Shown one piece after another: positions 35,982 to 48,599 of a stretch of DNA of 64,000 nt. The stretch comes from Carassius auratus (Eukaryota > Chordata > Actinopteri > Cypriniformes > Cyprinidae), in assembly GCF_003368295.1 (NCBI RefSeq), contig NC_039263.1, forward strand, positions 1,065,751 to 1,129,750. Direction: 5' to 3'. The notes under the pieces were generated by a model. The model did not search any database. It had not been told where the DNA came from and was given only the letters and a program-made list of their open reading frames with translations. A program made the position numbers and the translations under genes. How positions within the stretch are numbered: position 1 is the first letter of the stretch; each line of letters opens with the position of its first letter.

Positions 35982-36806
35982 GTCAGAGTCACACACATAC
36001 AAACATACTTTAAAAGGGCATGCAAACCTTTAATATTAGTTTTATTAAATAATTTTAAAGCGTGATTGACTTTTTTAGGCCTATCTATTATAGCTTCCAC
36101 TGTTGTAGTTTGTAGATTCGCTATGCTCTTACAAATGCTTTGTGTTTGAGTTATTGCACCTGCCACAGTTCAGTAGAATCACTTGTGAGCTCCTCACCTG
36201 CTAATCAAACACATCGAATCCCCTGCAGCAGCAGAACACATCTCTGATGAGCCATTAGCTTGGACCAGTTTATGACTCACTACCAGCGCAGGCTATAGAT
36301 ATTCACAATATGAAAATAAAGAGCACTGTTAGGAAGCGTTCAACAATCTAATCACCTCAACACACACACACACACATGTGCGCACAGGCACGTGGCCTGA
36401 GGTAATGGGTTCTTGCCCACGCAGCCCTCTCCTTTCTGCTGAGCTTTATTGAGGCTAATGACGTCTTTAATGTTCCCCTCCTGACTGTGCATTTAGATTG
36501 TGATGTTACCATCACTTCACACACACACACACACACACAAAGTAAAATGTCATTCTTTATTATCACATTCAGCAACTGCGAGCACAGACACAAATGCCAT
36601 CCGTTGTTATTGCCAAGACCAATAAAGCTTACTTACACGAACAACACACACATATGTGAACAGAAACACTGCGTGTGTGTGAATTTGTAGAGGGAGACAT
36701 TAATACCAGCAATTCACTCCTCATATCAGTTCGCAAAGGTTTAAAAATTGCAGTCAAATGTGTTTAAAGATAAACGGGGAAAAAACAGACATAAAAACAG
36801 ACTTAT

Positions 36807-36970
36807 ACACTACCGGTCACTACTAGTTTGAGTTTTTGAAAGTCTCTTCTGCTATTTGATATTTTCTTTTATTAAGGTTGTGAAATATTATTATAATTTT
36901 AAATAACTGTTTTTCATTTTAATATTTTAATAGTTTTGAGTACCACATGATCCTTCAGAAGTCATTTGAA
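36807..36970 (+). repeat. CACTACC..CAAAAGTTTG family, plus-strand copy
   Basis: Starts ACACTACCGGTCACTACTAG then GTTTGAGTTTTTGAAAGTCTC and continues with GTGAAATATTATTATAATTT, AAATAACTGTTTTTCATTTT and GATCCTTCAGAAGTCATTTG. It decays into T-rich sequence to about 37250. Confidence 0.65.
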
Positions 36971-39399
36971 TATGTTGATTTGGTATTCAATTAGTATGGG
37001 TCACTGACTCAATTATTAATAATGGTTGTTATTATTAGCAATGTAGAATAGTTTTTTATTTATTTTTTTATTTTTTATTTTATTCCTGCTCAATGTTTTT
37101 TGTGAATTTATTTTTGTATTTGTATTTGTATTTATTTTTGTATTTTTGTACAGTATTTCTCTCTCTCTCCCCAAACTTTTGAACAATTTCCACAAAAATA
37201 TTAAACAACAACAGCAGCACCAAATCAGCATATAAGAATAATTTCATACAGTATACAAAAAAAGTTATTTTATATCGTAATAATATCTGCAGATAAAATA
37301 AATGCATCCTCAGTTTAATTAGTATTACAAACTGTTAGTGTATTTGTACATATTATTCTATAAAATGGTTGTCATATCCACAATGTTTATTTATTTTTAA
37401 TTTTTTACTGTTTTTTGTACACATTTTAGCAACATTATAACATAGAAAACATTATAAAAAATAATAATCACTAATTTCGGGGAGACATTTTTTATTCATT
37501 TTTTACATTTTTTATTCAGTTCTCAGTCCTGTCTAGTTTTATTATATTTTAGTTTAGGCTTTAGTTAGTTTCCAAGTGGTTAATATGGGCTGGTTAGAAA
37601 ATGTATGTTTTAAACAGGGTGACTGTTTCCCAACCAGATATGACATGACAAGTTTCCAGTTGAAGTTATCGTTCAGTTCAGTTCAGTACAGAACACATCT
37701 GATATGTAATATACAGTAATGATTTTGGACAAGTGAGATTTCATTCAGACTATTCATTACAAGCAACCTACGAAATGTCTTTATGACACGCATATGTGTC
37801 AGCTGTTTTAGTCATCTAATGGTTTTTGATGAATTTGCTCTGTAAAAGCACCTTCAGATGTGGTTCATCCTATTGGAATGAATGACTGAACCGTCAGTTT
37901 ATAACACGCTTCACCAAAAAGCTGCTCCGTGTAGATCAGCACTTGAGACTGTGAATACGAATCACCTTTGAATTCGGTCCATGCATGCGGAGAGAAACAC
38001 ACGGAGTGTGTGTAGTGACAGAAAGATGATGGCGAGAGAATAGAGATCAGGAGAGAGGAGGAAGAGCCAGTGCCAGGGGTGGAGAGAAGACGTCTGTCTC
38101 GCACTCAATCACACATCCTCTAATGTACTCTGGCTGCCGATAGAGCTAATGTTGATGATGAGAGAGATAGAGATGGAGAGAACTGCATCAATGGAAACTG
38201 AGAATCACACAGAGTCAAATTTCACTCGTGTTTGCGGATGTCAGCGTGCTGAGTGAACAACAGTCCCGGGCCGTGAAACATAGTAAGCACAGACCCAGCA
38301 CTATAGGCGTTTGTTTGTGTGGTGTCAGATCTGATAAGCCTAGATCAACTCTTTCTTTTTGGGTTTGGCTTTTTTGGTTACAAATCAGGGTGCATTGCAA
38401 CCACTTTACTTACAAAATGTCAAATATATTTATACAAAAAAAGAAGATATATATATATATATATATATATATTTGAAATAAAGGAAAATTTGTGCTTGCG
38501 GTCCATTGAAATATTAGATTTTTTTTCGGCTAGATGTGTATATGACCACCTATCCCAATATTGTATTAGATATATATACATATATTCTAATAAAAAAAAA
38601 TTGCGCTAAAATGTTATTCTTTAATTAAACATGATTTCCGTAAATGAGTAGTTATGGGATAATTATGTCACTTTGTGTAAATATTACATTGATTAGCCCT
38701 AGAAAACCTGTTATGCTTTTCTTTGGTGATCATTGACTTTTTGTGGTCATATTCATACATTCATTGACTATTCATTCATTTTACCATAGTGGTAACAGGT
38801 AATGGCTACTTTGATTTGGAAGTTCTATATGACTGCTACTAGATATGCTACAATCATATGCAAATGTTGGAGATAAAAAATATGGGTAAAGTGGAGTAAG
38901 CAGAAAACAAATCTTTGATTGGGCAAAATATTTAGAGATATATTTTTGGTCCATTTTCCAGAAAGAACGCGCAAATGCTTGTTAGCTGGCAATAGCCATT
39001 TTCTCAATATGTGTTCTTGTTCGATCTACATCATGATCATCAATTGATGAAGTTAATTTTCAATACTCAATAATGCAAGTACCAAGAATGCATGAAATTA
39101 CCCAGATGTACCCAGGATGCAATGAACATTTAAATTAAATATTAATATAACTGAATATTACTCCTTGTCATCACTCAAGAGATTTGTACTGCAAGCATGT
39201 GAGAGCATGTTTTGTTTTTAAAATTTATTTTTGCCATTTTTCTCCTTTATTTGAACAGTACAGAATCGAGTGGACAGGGAACTAAGCGTTCATTTGGTCA
39301 ACTTTATAAAGTCCTACCATAAATGTGATCTCTAAGCTCACAGAGATTAAATAAAAGCCACAACAATTCCAACATGAGGTCTTTAATGAACAAATGAAG

Positions 39400-40350
39400 A
39401 GATTTTGTGAATGCCCAGCGCACGAACGGATGCGGGCTGAGATTTCGAGTGCCACTACTAGTTGTTATTTTTAATTGGATACTCCAAGCCAAAGCTATGG
39501 AGTTCTGAGGAACTTTGAGGAACCAAAAGGACGTTTGGGTTTTGGACCGGACTTTCTAAGTCTTCAAAAGCAAGCCATACCACCCAAAGTACATTGGATT
39601 TGTCTTTGATGCACATTGTTTGGAGTTGAGAGGTGGTCTTGGAATCTGATTTAGCTTTCTTGAATCCCTGAAGTTAAACAAACACCCTCTGAAGCAGTCC
39701 GACAACTTTAACCTCTTTCTCTTTTGCCTCGCTCTCTCTTGCGCGCCGCCAAGACACTGCTTGCTCAAAGTCCCGATGGCACTTTTTCCTGTCCCTTTTT
39801 TTTGTTTCTTTACATTCCCGCAAGATGTTTTGGGTTCCCTCCCCTCTCACTCTTGGTGGTGAGCCTTTTGCCTTTTTTGAAGGGGAACTTCAAAGGGGAA
39901 ACGGCTAATCTGCGCTTTTCCTCCACTGTGTGGATTGTGCCACAAAAAGCCTGAGCTATCTGCAGCAGGCAGTCAGCACAGATAGGCTTGATTTCAATCT
40001 CCCCCCTCACTCAGTCCGTTCAAACGTTAACCCCACCCTCGCCGCCAGAGCGCATGAAAAGAGCACGGAATCAGAAAACGCAACAACGCACAGCGACGAC
40101 ATGTTTGACACGGGCCAAAGAGATTTGATGAAGTATTTGGCATGGAAAAAGACAGTCTGCCTTTTTTCCCCCCGAGTTTATCCAGTAGCACAAAGCATGC
40201 TGGAGTTTGTTCAACGACTCAGAGCCGGTGTGCGGTTTCTGCATTAGGCAGAGAGCGATGTTTGCGCTAATACGGTTGCAACAGAACTGGAGGGTGAAAT
40301 GAGTTAATGGGGGCTCCTTGTGTCTTTAAATATAAATACAGCTCTGAAAA
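39400..40350. promoter_or_regulatory. Candidate conserved non-coding stretch
   Basis: About 1 kb without recognisable repeats contains GTTGTTATTTTTAATTGGAT, CAGCACAGATAGGCTTGATT, GTTCAAACGTTAACCCC, ACATGTTTGACACGGG and GAAATGAGTTAATGGGGGC. ORFs of 60-105 aa on both strands carry no domain. Regulatory role inferred from composition. Confidence 0.3.
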
Positions 40351-40642
40351 CCCCTATTAACAAGAAAAAAAGAGGGCTAGAGAGAGGGGGAAAAAGAAAA
40401 GGGAGTAACATGTGTTTCTTGTCGGAACGGCGGTAGAAGAATGAGCAAACGAAAAGGGACTCATTGGTCTAATGGAGAACTGTCAGGGTGAATCACTGTC
40501 ACAAATGACATCAGAAAAGAACTGATATATTTTTTTATAGGGCGACTGACAAGTTAAAAGAGAAATCCCATGCATTATTTAAACGGGCCCGGGAATCTGT
40601 CAGCCATGTGATTTGCCGCGTTAGCAAAAACCAGGTGTGTGC

Positions 40643-40644
<2 letters not shown>

Positions 40645-40679
<35 letters not shown>
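40645..40679. repeat. (GA)n microsatellite
   Basis: 35 bases of GA repeat. Other clear simple repeats in the window: (TC)n 14714-14738, (TG)n 16100-16121, (GA)n 16516-16550, (CA)18 17662-17697, (CAAA)n 18169-18195, (ATT)n 19821-19840, (AAT)n 21829-21853, (AAAT)n 29340-29364, (AC)n 36518-36539, (AT)n 38449-38474. Confidence 0.95.
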
Positions 40680-40683
<4 letters not shown>

Positions 40684-42814
40684 CATGCAGAGATTGCGGG
40701 ACTCAGAGTTGTGTATGTTGCAAATCCCTAACTACCAAAGCGGTCAGCACTTTTATTTCTTCTTTTCTTTGTCTCTCACCTATCCTTTCATTTTGCCATC
40801 ACACTTTCAAGAGTTTTTCTGTCATCAGAGAGCAACTGTCACTCTTATTAAATCAGATTAGATTGTCCTAGTGTTGCCTCAGAGGACGCCACACTCGCTC
40901 GTCTCTTTTCTCTCTTTCTGATTCTCAGGTAGCACTAGCTAAACTCACAAGCCAAGTCCCGAACAAGTGTAATATTTGAAATTTGTAATATGACCTGGGT
41001 ATTTCTTGACAGTTTTTTTTTTTCCTGAGATTCACCATAAGACACTTTCACTGTTCTTACCTATAATCCCACTGTAACCGGAGACACTTCTCCCTCCTCT
41101 CAGCTCCCATAAATGGCATCATCTGATCTCGGCTAGCCCTTTGTTTTATGTAAAATATTGAGCGTGTCGAGAGCAAGAGGGATCAGTGTTGATCTTGTGG
41201 CTGAGGTGGGGGAGTATCGGTTTCCTGTATCACTCTAGCAGAGCACCTTCTGAACTCGGGTGCAGGGTCAAGGTTTTGTCTGGATGATAACTGGCTGTAG
41301 ATGTGATTTCATGTTCTTTTTCAAACAGACACTCTCAGGGACTGACTATGGATGGTCTGTGGTTCGATGGTGGCTTGCGATGGCCATGCATATTCTAAAT
41401 TAGTTTTTTTATTAGAGACTAAAATTGGATGAATGGTGTAGAATGATAAGAAACTGACAGTTTGCTGCTCAGACTCAAACCCATTTCTTCCATATGAGCA
41501 CTGTGGCTCAATGCATCTGGAGTATTTGCACTAACTAGCCATTAACTGTTCCTTGACAAACCCAGTTTATATTATTTACTAATAAATATATATTTATTAT
41601 TTATATCTTTTCAACAACAATTTAATTTAAGGTTAATATAAATAATGTGCATTTAAATGAACATATTTTATATAATTATGCTTATTTCTGCTGTTACAAT
41701 ATATGTAGTGACTATGAAGGCAGAATTACTTACTACTCTGCTGCCTAAACACATGTAGTGCTTTAAATATAATGGGTTCTAACGTAATTAATTAGGTGAA
41801 GAACCTATTTCAGTCTTTCAATTAGTTTTTTTTTCTTTTTCTCTTCCACTTACTTGATCTGCTCTAAAAGTTGTTAATCTTTGAGATACTTTTGCATATT
41901 CCAAGAGCTGTATGTTATAGTTTGACCCCTGATACACAAAAAAATCACTCCCAATATATCCATGTTTGACTTGTAGATACATTTCACCTGAGTAGTAAGT
42001 TCAGACAGGTCAGAGTAGGTCATTAATCAACTACTATCTTGTTCAACATCTTGTATGCAAAATCAGCAAAAGAAGTGGCCAGAATTTAAAAATAAGGAGC
42101 TGAAAGGTGTCAATACGGTTTAACATTATCATATTATCATGTTTTGTTACACATTATTAATGTGTAGCAAAAAGTATGCATACATTTAGCTTTTTAGGTG
42201 ATCTTTACATTATAGACTGTCTGCTGTTATCATATTCATCTCTTTAGCCTGTCATGCTGACTTGTCAGAAATCTCCTCCAATCTGTGTCCTCTGACTGAA
42301 ATGTTTGCCTGGACCCAGCCATCCAAAATTAATGTTTCATAAATCATCATCCCCACAGGGACAGGAGCTGCTTGCTGACCATTGCCGGAGATGAGCACAT
42401 TTGAACAGACACACATATTTACGCTCACACTAAACAAGGAGGCATACTCACATAAATAAACATGTCAGGTATACCCCGTTTTAAAACTGTAAAAGCAAAT
42501 ACACGCACTCAAGCTTGCATGAAGCTGAACAGCTGAACACTCTACGTTCATGCATAAACCTGTGGAGCAGAGCTGCATTGATTACCCACTCTGTCCATCA
42601 GGATGCAGTCTGTCATATAAACAGATGGCTCATATAGCAACGGACCATATGAAGGACCTGCATTATCCTCACTCGACGGCCCATGCTTCTTCCTTCCACT
42701 CCTGCAGGTTAAACCCACTCCTGACTGCCTCTCCGTTACCTTGATTTCCAGATAACCATGCAGTCATCCTGAATTAATGTGTCATAGAGAATGAACTTCT
42801 TTTCAGGGATAAGA

Positions 42815-43110
42815 GAGATTCAATTAAATGTTATATGTATAGTGCTTTTTACAATACAAATCGTTGCAAAGCAGCTTTACAGAAAATTTATGTTTCTATA
42901 ATATTTAGTAGTAGCTTATCAGTGGTGACTCAATTTATGTACATATGGCAGAAATGTACGGAGAAAACAATTTAAGATGTAATCAAACAGACAACGAACA
43001 CTATTAACAGCAATTATTATGACGCAATCAAACTTATAGCAAAATTTGGTAGTTCTGTGTTGTTTCAGGGTTGGCATCATCTGAGATCCTCTGAGATATG
43101 CTGCATATTT
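42815..43110. repeat. Dispersed repeat (AATACAAATCGTTGCAAAGC family)
   Basis: AGTGCTTTTTACAATACAAA, TTGCAAAGCAGCTTTACAG and CATCATCTGAGATCCTCTGA are landmarks of a cyprinid interspersed repeat, truncated at both sides here. Confidence 0.5.
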
Positions 43111-43188
43111 CTTTTGGGGAAAACATGCTTCTTGAATTGCTTTCATTGGGCTGACTCAATTGATAAGAATTTACCCTAAAGGACAGAC

Positions 43189-43371
43189 TTAAAGGAACAG
43201 TTCACACAAGCCCCTGGTCACTATGAACTCTCAACTAAGGCACAATCTGCATTACGATTTTGGAAATAAACTGTCTAAATAAAATAGCAGTGCGTGGCTT
43301 TGAAATGACCTGAGGGTAAGTAAATAATGAAAAAATAATACAAATTATTTCCGGGTGAACTATTCCTTTAA
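43189..43371. mobile_element. Short MITE with TTAAAGGAAYAGTTCAC inverted ends
   Basis: The left TTAAAGGAACAGTTCAC and the right GTGAACTATTCCTTTAA are inverted copies with one mismatch in 17. The length is 183 bp. The terminal TTAA may itself be the target-site duplication. This is the internally deleted form of the family at 720-1117 and 28100. Confidence 0.8.
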
Positions 43372-43559
43372 GTGCAAGCTTTTTGAATGCATTCAAAATC
43401 CTGCTGTCTACCTGAAGTGCTCAAAGTAGATAAATTCTCTCAAGTAATTTTCACCTTCCTCTCATCCAGAAGTGTGTGAACAAGTTAAGAGTGGCTGAGG
43501 AGTATGTAACAAAGTGCTTGTGAGTATGTGCTTGTGTCCAAAGCTTCTGTATTTAGTCT

Positions 43560-44380
43560 CAAACCCTCAGTTCAGCTAATGGGAATCCATCCCGCGTAAT
43601 GACCCACAGTTCCTGTCGGTAATGAGATGTGGGAATTGCCAGTCCGTTCGACCAGATGATGCTGTATTAACGGACTGGGCCAAGCAGGACGGACGGGGGG
43701 CCGCCCAAAGCCCCAATGCCCCGCCTCATTTTTCATCCGGCTGACACCGAAGCTGGCGTAAGGGTCCGAAGGGGGATTGATTTCAAATGAGCCTAAAAAT
43801 GACGTCTAATGAAAGCCCATAAAGACGTGGGGCTGTCCACTCCAAAACAGTCAAATGAGCCAAAGTCTATTGAGGATAGACACTTGATGAGTCCTTGCTT
43901 CTGGATGAAGATGGCTACTCATATCCTCATCTATGAAATTGTCTGACAAATGTATGCATTTACTGGTCAACACATATTGTCTAAGTCACATTTCCCAAAA
44001 GCACGGCACAAGAGAGTCGCCTGGGCCCCCATCTTTGGTGGCGCTCATTGATATGTAAAAGCGGGGTGATATCAAAGAGACATCTTTTCAGGCTTTCTCT
44101 GAAGCAAGCACTACTTATGATCAAAGGCTATTCGCCGTAAACCGTTCAAAGAGAACAGAGTTCTCTGATGGCCATTAATGTGTGTCTGTGATAAGGGTAA
44201 GTGAAAGACTGTGCCATCTTATGCAGCACAAAAGGCCCATGAGAAACACAATATAGGACTCCGTTAGAGAGGATGATGAGATGTTGAATATTCAGCCGTA
44301 GGTGAAGGTATAAATATGATGTTCATTATTGAGAGGCCTCTGCAAGAATAGTAACTTATTTACCAAAGCAGTGAGATTCA
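43560..44380. promoter_or_regulatory. Candidate conserved non-coding stretch
   Basis: Unique, balanced sequence contains CCATCCCGCGTAATGACCC, GGGGATTGATTTCAAATGAG, GACGTCTAATGAAAGCCC, CCCATAAAGACGTGG and GGCCATTAATGTGTG. No ORF over 60 codons exists. CCCATAAA and TTGATTTCAAATGA resemble HOX- and POU/TCF-type sites. Inference. Confidence 0.38.
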
Positions 44381-44689
44381 GAAGCTCACCTGGGTTTTAA
44401 GGATTCATCCTTGTTTCTATTTTCTAACTTTTTGTCTCTTGGTGTTCAGCAGGGCTCTATCATTTGTCCACTCACATTATTCCTTGTTCAGTAAAATAAA
44501 TGGGACTTGTGTGTAAAACCCTTATCAAATTAGTTTGCACTTATTCTGAATTAAGAATTAAGACTAAAATTTAGAAATGTGAGAAAAACTATTTTGCACA
44601 AGCATCTTTTCTGTGCACACATTTATAAGCGAATAAGACCCTTTTATCTTGGCCTCTCTGCCCAATCCAGTATACCATTTTCTCATACG

Positions 44690-44905
44690 GTGTTTTGCCT
44701 TCTGTCAGTGTAGAAATGGGCTTTCGCTGTAGCGTTCACTCCTTTCAAAGTAGTGTGTCTCCTCCAACCTTCTTCCTACTTCTCACAGCAATTAACACTT
44801 CATTAAAAGAGCTCTTTAATCATTTTCACTTCCAATTCAAACACTTTTACGTTGGGCCTCTTGTGGATTGCTCTCTCATTGTTCAGGGAGGGAATTAATG
44901 ACTTA
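44690..44905. promoter_or_regulatory. Candidate conserved non-coding element
   Basis: Contains CAGCAATTAACACTTCATTA, GCTCTTTAATCATTTTCAC, TGGATTGCTCTCTCATTG and GGGAGGGAATTAATGAC. TAAT cores are regularly spaced in repeat-free sequence. Function inferred. Confidence 0.38.
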
Positions 44906-45524
44906 AAATTTATATGTTTTTCCCCCTTGATCGCTCTCCTTCATTATTACTTCTTTGTTATTCCGTGTAAATAGATTTTTTTGCACCCCAAACTCAAAGC
45001 TCCATACTTTCCTATGGGGCTTGGAGTGGAGGTGTTTTCATAAACTTGTAAAGACATCCATGCTTTTGTGTCTTCTTAGTCATCACAACATGTCTTCTAC
45101 AAAGCTGTTTGCAAGTAAGTCGCTCTGCCTAATAAGATTTGCTGTTGCTCTGGGCCGAATCTATCCAACTGACCAGGGATGGATGTTAACAGTTAGATAG
45201 CAGTATTGCATTAGGTGCAACATGAAACAGGAGCACATTTGAGGTGAAGTGCTTTCCAGAAGCAGCATAGCAAGGTCTGATAGCGAATGCTCGGTAGTCA
45301 TATACCCATGGGCTAAGATGTGCCAGCTCTGTAATCTAGTATACTCTGCATTATTTTGGTCGCGACAATATATTAGGCAAAGACCCATCACATACAGCTA
45401 CTATATGTGTGGTTTGAGGAAAAAATACAAACGAAACACCGTTGGCCAAAGTTTTCTAAATGGTTTAAATATATATATCAGAGATTTTGGTGAATTGTAA
45501 ATGTATAAAACTGTCACTAGCTAC

Positions 45525-45575
45525 AAAAAAAAAAGACTTTACAATGGAATTGTGCATTAGTAAAGTCTTTTTTTT
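45525..45575. repeat. Perfect hairpin, 16-bp arms (AAAAAAAAGACTTTAC)
   Basis: AAAAAAAAGACTTTAC ending at 45542 is exactly inverted as GTAAAGTCTTTTTTTT at 45560-45575. A further AATG/CATT pairing beyond a one-base bulge leaves a small GAATTGTG loop. It does not belong to a repeat I recognise. Confidence 0.85.
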
Positions 45576-46699
45576 ATCCCCATCTGTGTTCATATATTTA
45601 TTTGTTTGAAACAAAAAAATATATATATTTCCCCCAGTGATTCAACTTGCCCCTAATGTGGGGTAAGTTGTGTCACTGCCTGGACAATTTTTTATGGCCT
45701 TAAATTATAGTTGCTTTCTTCAAACTGAGTTGATAGCTGACTTCCTTAGATATAAGTTAGTATATACTTAGTTTTACCTCATTCCTCCTTACATAGAGGG
45801 CAATCTGAAAGTGGCACAGCCTATCCCCACCCTCTCCTACTGTCCTGTGTCCTTTATTACAGTATGTGTTGTTACCTGCTTGCATCATGTAGCACAGCAC
45901 AGATCATTCACATATAGTGGGACTGAATGGGGATCCACGCATATGTCGCATCTCCATGGCGGCTGAAACTGATGTATAGTCTTGAAGGTTGTCCTCCTCA
46001 GGGGACTTTAGTGTGTGAGGTGTGTCAGGGTGTGTGTGGGGACATCTGTGCGAAGCAGGGCGGATACTGCGGGGAAGCCAGCCAGAGGGGTGTCTGGCAC
46101 AGGGTAGTTGGATATAGAGAGCTCAGCGGGTGCCCCACAAAGCACTGAAAACACACTGCCACTCACAGACGCATGTACACACACCGCCATCAGCCTCCTA
46201 ACCTTAAAACATGTACGATAGACACAGATGTAAACCGTGTCTGATCCAGTATGTTACACACAGACAAGATATCCTTCCAGACTTCAGAGATGACAGTTAT
46301 GTCATTCGACATACTGCAACATATTTCAAATAAAATCTCTAATAGGGTTAAAACCAGGTGCAGCATCAAACACAAACTTAAAAAAAAACACATTTTCATG
46401 AAAGAGTTCATTTATATTATACCATTTAATTTCAAACATCAACATATTTATCCGAATTTTATTCATTTCAATGCACCAACATTTTTGTAGATTTTTATAA
46501 ATACAATATTCATGTTATATCCATTAAGCAATATGACGCCTTATGTTTTAGCAATATATTTATTCATTTATTTATTTATATAAAAATATAAGGTAAAGTT
46601 AAGTTATAAGGCAAGAAAGAAGTCTTATATGAAGGTCATCTCTGCACACCCGTAAGCTGAAATCCACAGCAGTGAGATGAACGGAAAGGCAGATAACCT

Positions 46700-47060
46700 G
46701 TGCTGTGGATGTCAGCCCAGCGTATTTGTCATTAGCTTGGATTTGCATGCACCTTGTTGAGCACGGGGTGACGTGGCGGGGGGGTGACGCTCGGAAGGGG
46801 GGAGGGCGGGAGGGCTTGAGTTTGGCCAAAAGCACAGCTGTACTGCCTGCCATACTGATTGCCTCTCCTTCTCTCGCCCTCATTTATCTTCATTTCTTCC
46901 CAATTACACCAAATTAGCAATAGTCTCAGTTGCATTACCAACTTAATCCCCCCCTTTTTTGCGGGCTGCATTATGCGGTGGCAGATGATTCCTTGGCGGG
47001 AGTCAGGGTAAACAGCCATGAAAATGCCACCCCGGCAGATGGCGAGGCCCACAAGAAATA
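46700..47060. promoter_or_regulatory. Candidate conserved non-coding element
   Basis: Contains GTATTTGTCATTAGCTTGG, ATTTGCATGCACC (octamer-like), GGGGTGACGTGGCGGGG (CRE/E-box-like), CAATTACACCAAATTAGCAA and TTGCATTACC. Short ORFs on both strands lack domains. It is the most GC-rich motif cluster of intron B. Function inferred. Confidence 0.38.
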
Positions 47061-48464
47061 TGACAAACAGAGTGCCAGCGTGCCGTCCTCTGCCCGTACC
47101 CGCTACAAGCTGTTAATGCGCTCCCGGACAGTTTGTGTGTGTGTGTTTGTGTGTATGAGACTGTAAGGTTTGCTGGCATAACAATATTAATGAATGCGTG
47201 TGTGTGTCGCACAGTATGTTTAGTTTTAAATAGACGGCAGAACCAAAGCAACACAGTGAGTTTTGTTGCTCAACATGATGAACACGTATGACTTTGTCAC
47301 TTGAAACGTACTCTCTGACCCTTCCGGCCAGTACTTCTGTACTCTGTTTAACGTTGGTTCTTGACGGTGTGCACTGACATGCAACACATAATTCAACACT
47401 AATATGACCTTTTACTCGAGATGAGGTAGACCTTAACCATGTCAACTGTAAATGAAGTTAAAATGCATTATAATATTTAAAGGTTTGTGTGTCATGTGTT
47501 TTGATGCATTATCCTTTCAAAAGAATATATGGAATTATAAATATAAGTAGATATAGAAGTATAATGATGCATTATAACTATAGACACAGTTATTCATGAG
47601 ATCATACAGGTGCGTTAAAAGGCATAATTAATTAAAAATATTAAATAGTTTAAAAGACCAAATCAAACCTGGTATAAACTTGTGCAAATAATTAAATTCA
47701 CTTTTGGTGTGCACACACGATTAGGAGGATGGATCAGGAAGTGCTTCATTATGATGTGGCTCAACTAATGGAGCTTTCGGCGGGACCCCACCGAATAGGG
47801 GTAACATTTGAGAAACCTAATTAATAATTAGGCATTTTATTGTCACACTTGTCTAGCCCATGTTGTGACACAAGTATCAGAATCCTGTCCGTTCTTGAGT
47901 GTGAGATGTTAAGCCCAGGATGTTGTTTGGGCTGGTGTAAACACACACGCACACTTGCTGATTTTTCACTGACCAAAGGCATAAACATACACACACTGTT
48001 TACAGTCCCATACACTGACAGGGCCAACATCAACACATGTGACCGCTCAAACGGGGGCCTGAAGACCCTAAACCCATCAGGGGCCCAAACAACACGGCCG
48101 GGAAGATGATTCACAGGCCACAAAAAAAGTAATGACCCACCCAAAAACACTGGAATATTTGTATATTTCTCTGATCAAAGCTTGCTTGCTCTTGTTTTGA
48201 TCTGTGTCATTTTCTGAGCCATATTTTGTGCTTACTAATGCCGTGAGCCTTTTAAGACACCATACTTTTGACCTCAGTGCTAATGCGCTGCCCAGCGTTA
48301 TATTATTCACAGACACGCATGTACTTGAGTCTCCAGGCATTGAACGGAGGGACTGTGTAGGTGGAGGCAGGCTTAGGTGCCAGATGGTGAGGCTGACTGG
48401 CCAAAAAACACTCCAATTCAGTGGCTTAAATGAAGATCTTTTCCCACAAATAAAGATTCAGGAC

Positions 48465-48560
48465 TAGTGGTTGATCAATATATTATTGCTAAGCCCTACA
48501 TATTGGCTGATAATTGCCTTTTTTTTTTTATTGACACCAGCCAATATTTTTTCTGTTTAA
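48465..48560. repeat. hAT end fragment (TAGTGGTTGATCAATATAT)
   Basis: TAGTGGTTGATCAATATAT corresponds to the terminus TAGTGGTCGACCGATATAT of the complete element at 1578-2502, with transitions at the CG dinucleotides. The inner GGCTGATAATTGCC also fits. No matching right end was found. Confidence 0.65.
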
Positions 48561-48599
48561 ATGAATGTAAAAAAATTAATTTTGACAGAATTTAACAGT

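Noticed and set aside
45927..46148. 73-codon Cys-rich ORF resembling a small secreted peptide
   Set aside because: No signal-peptide-like N-terminus and no known cysteine spacing. A GT-rich DNA stretch explains the Cys/Val/Gly content.
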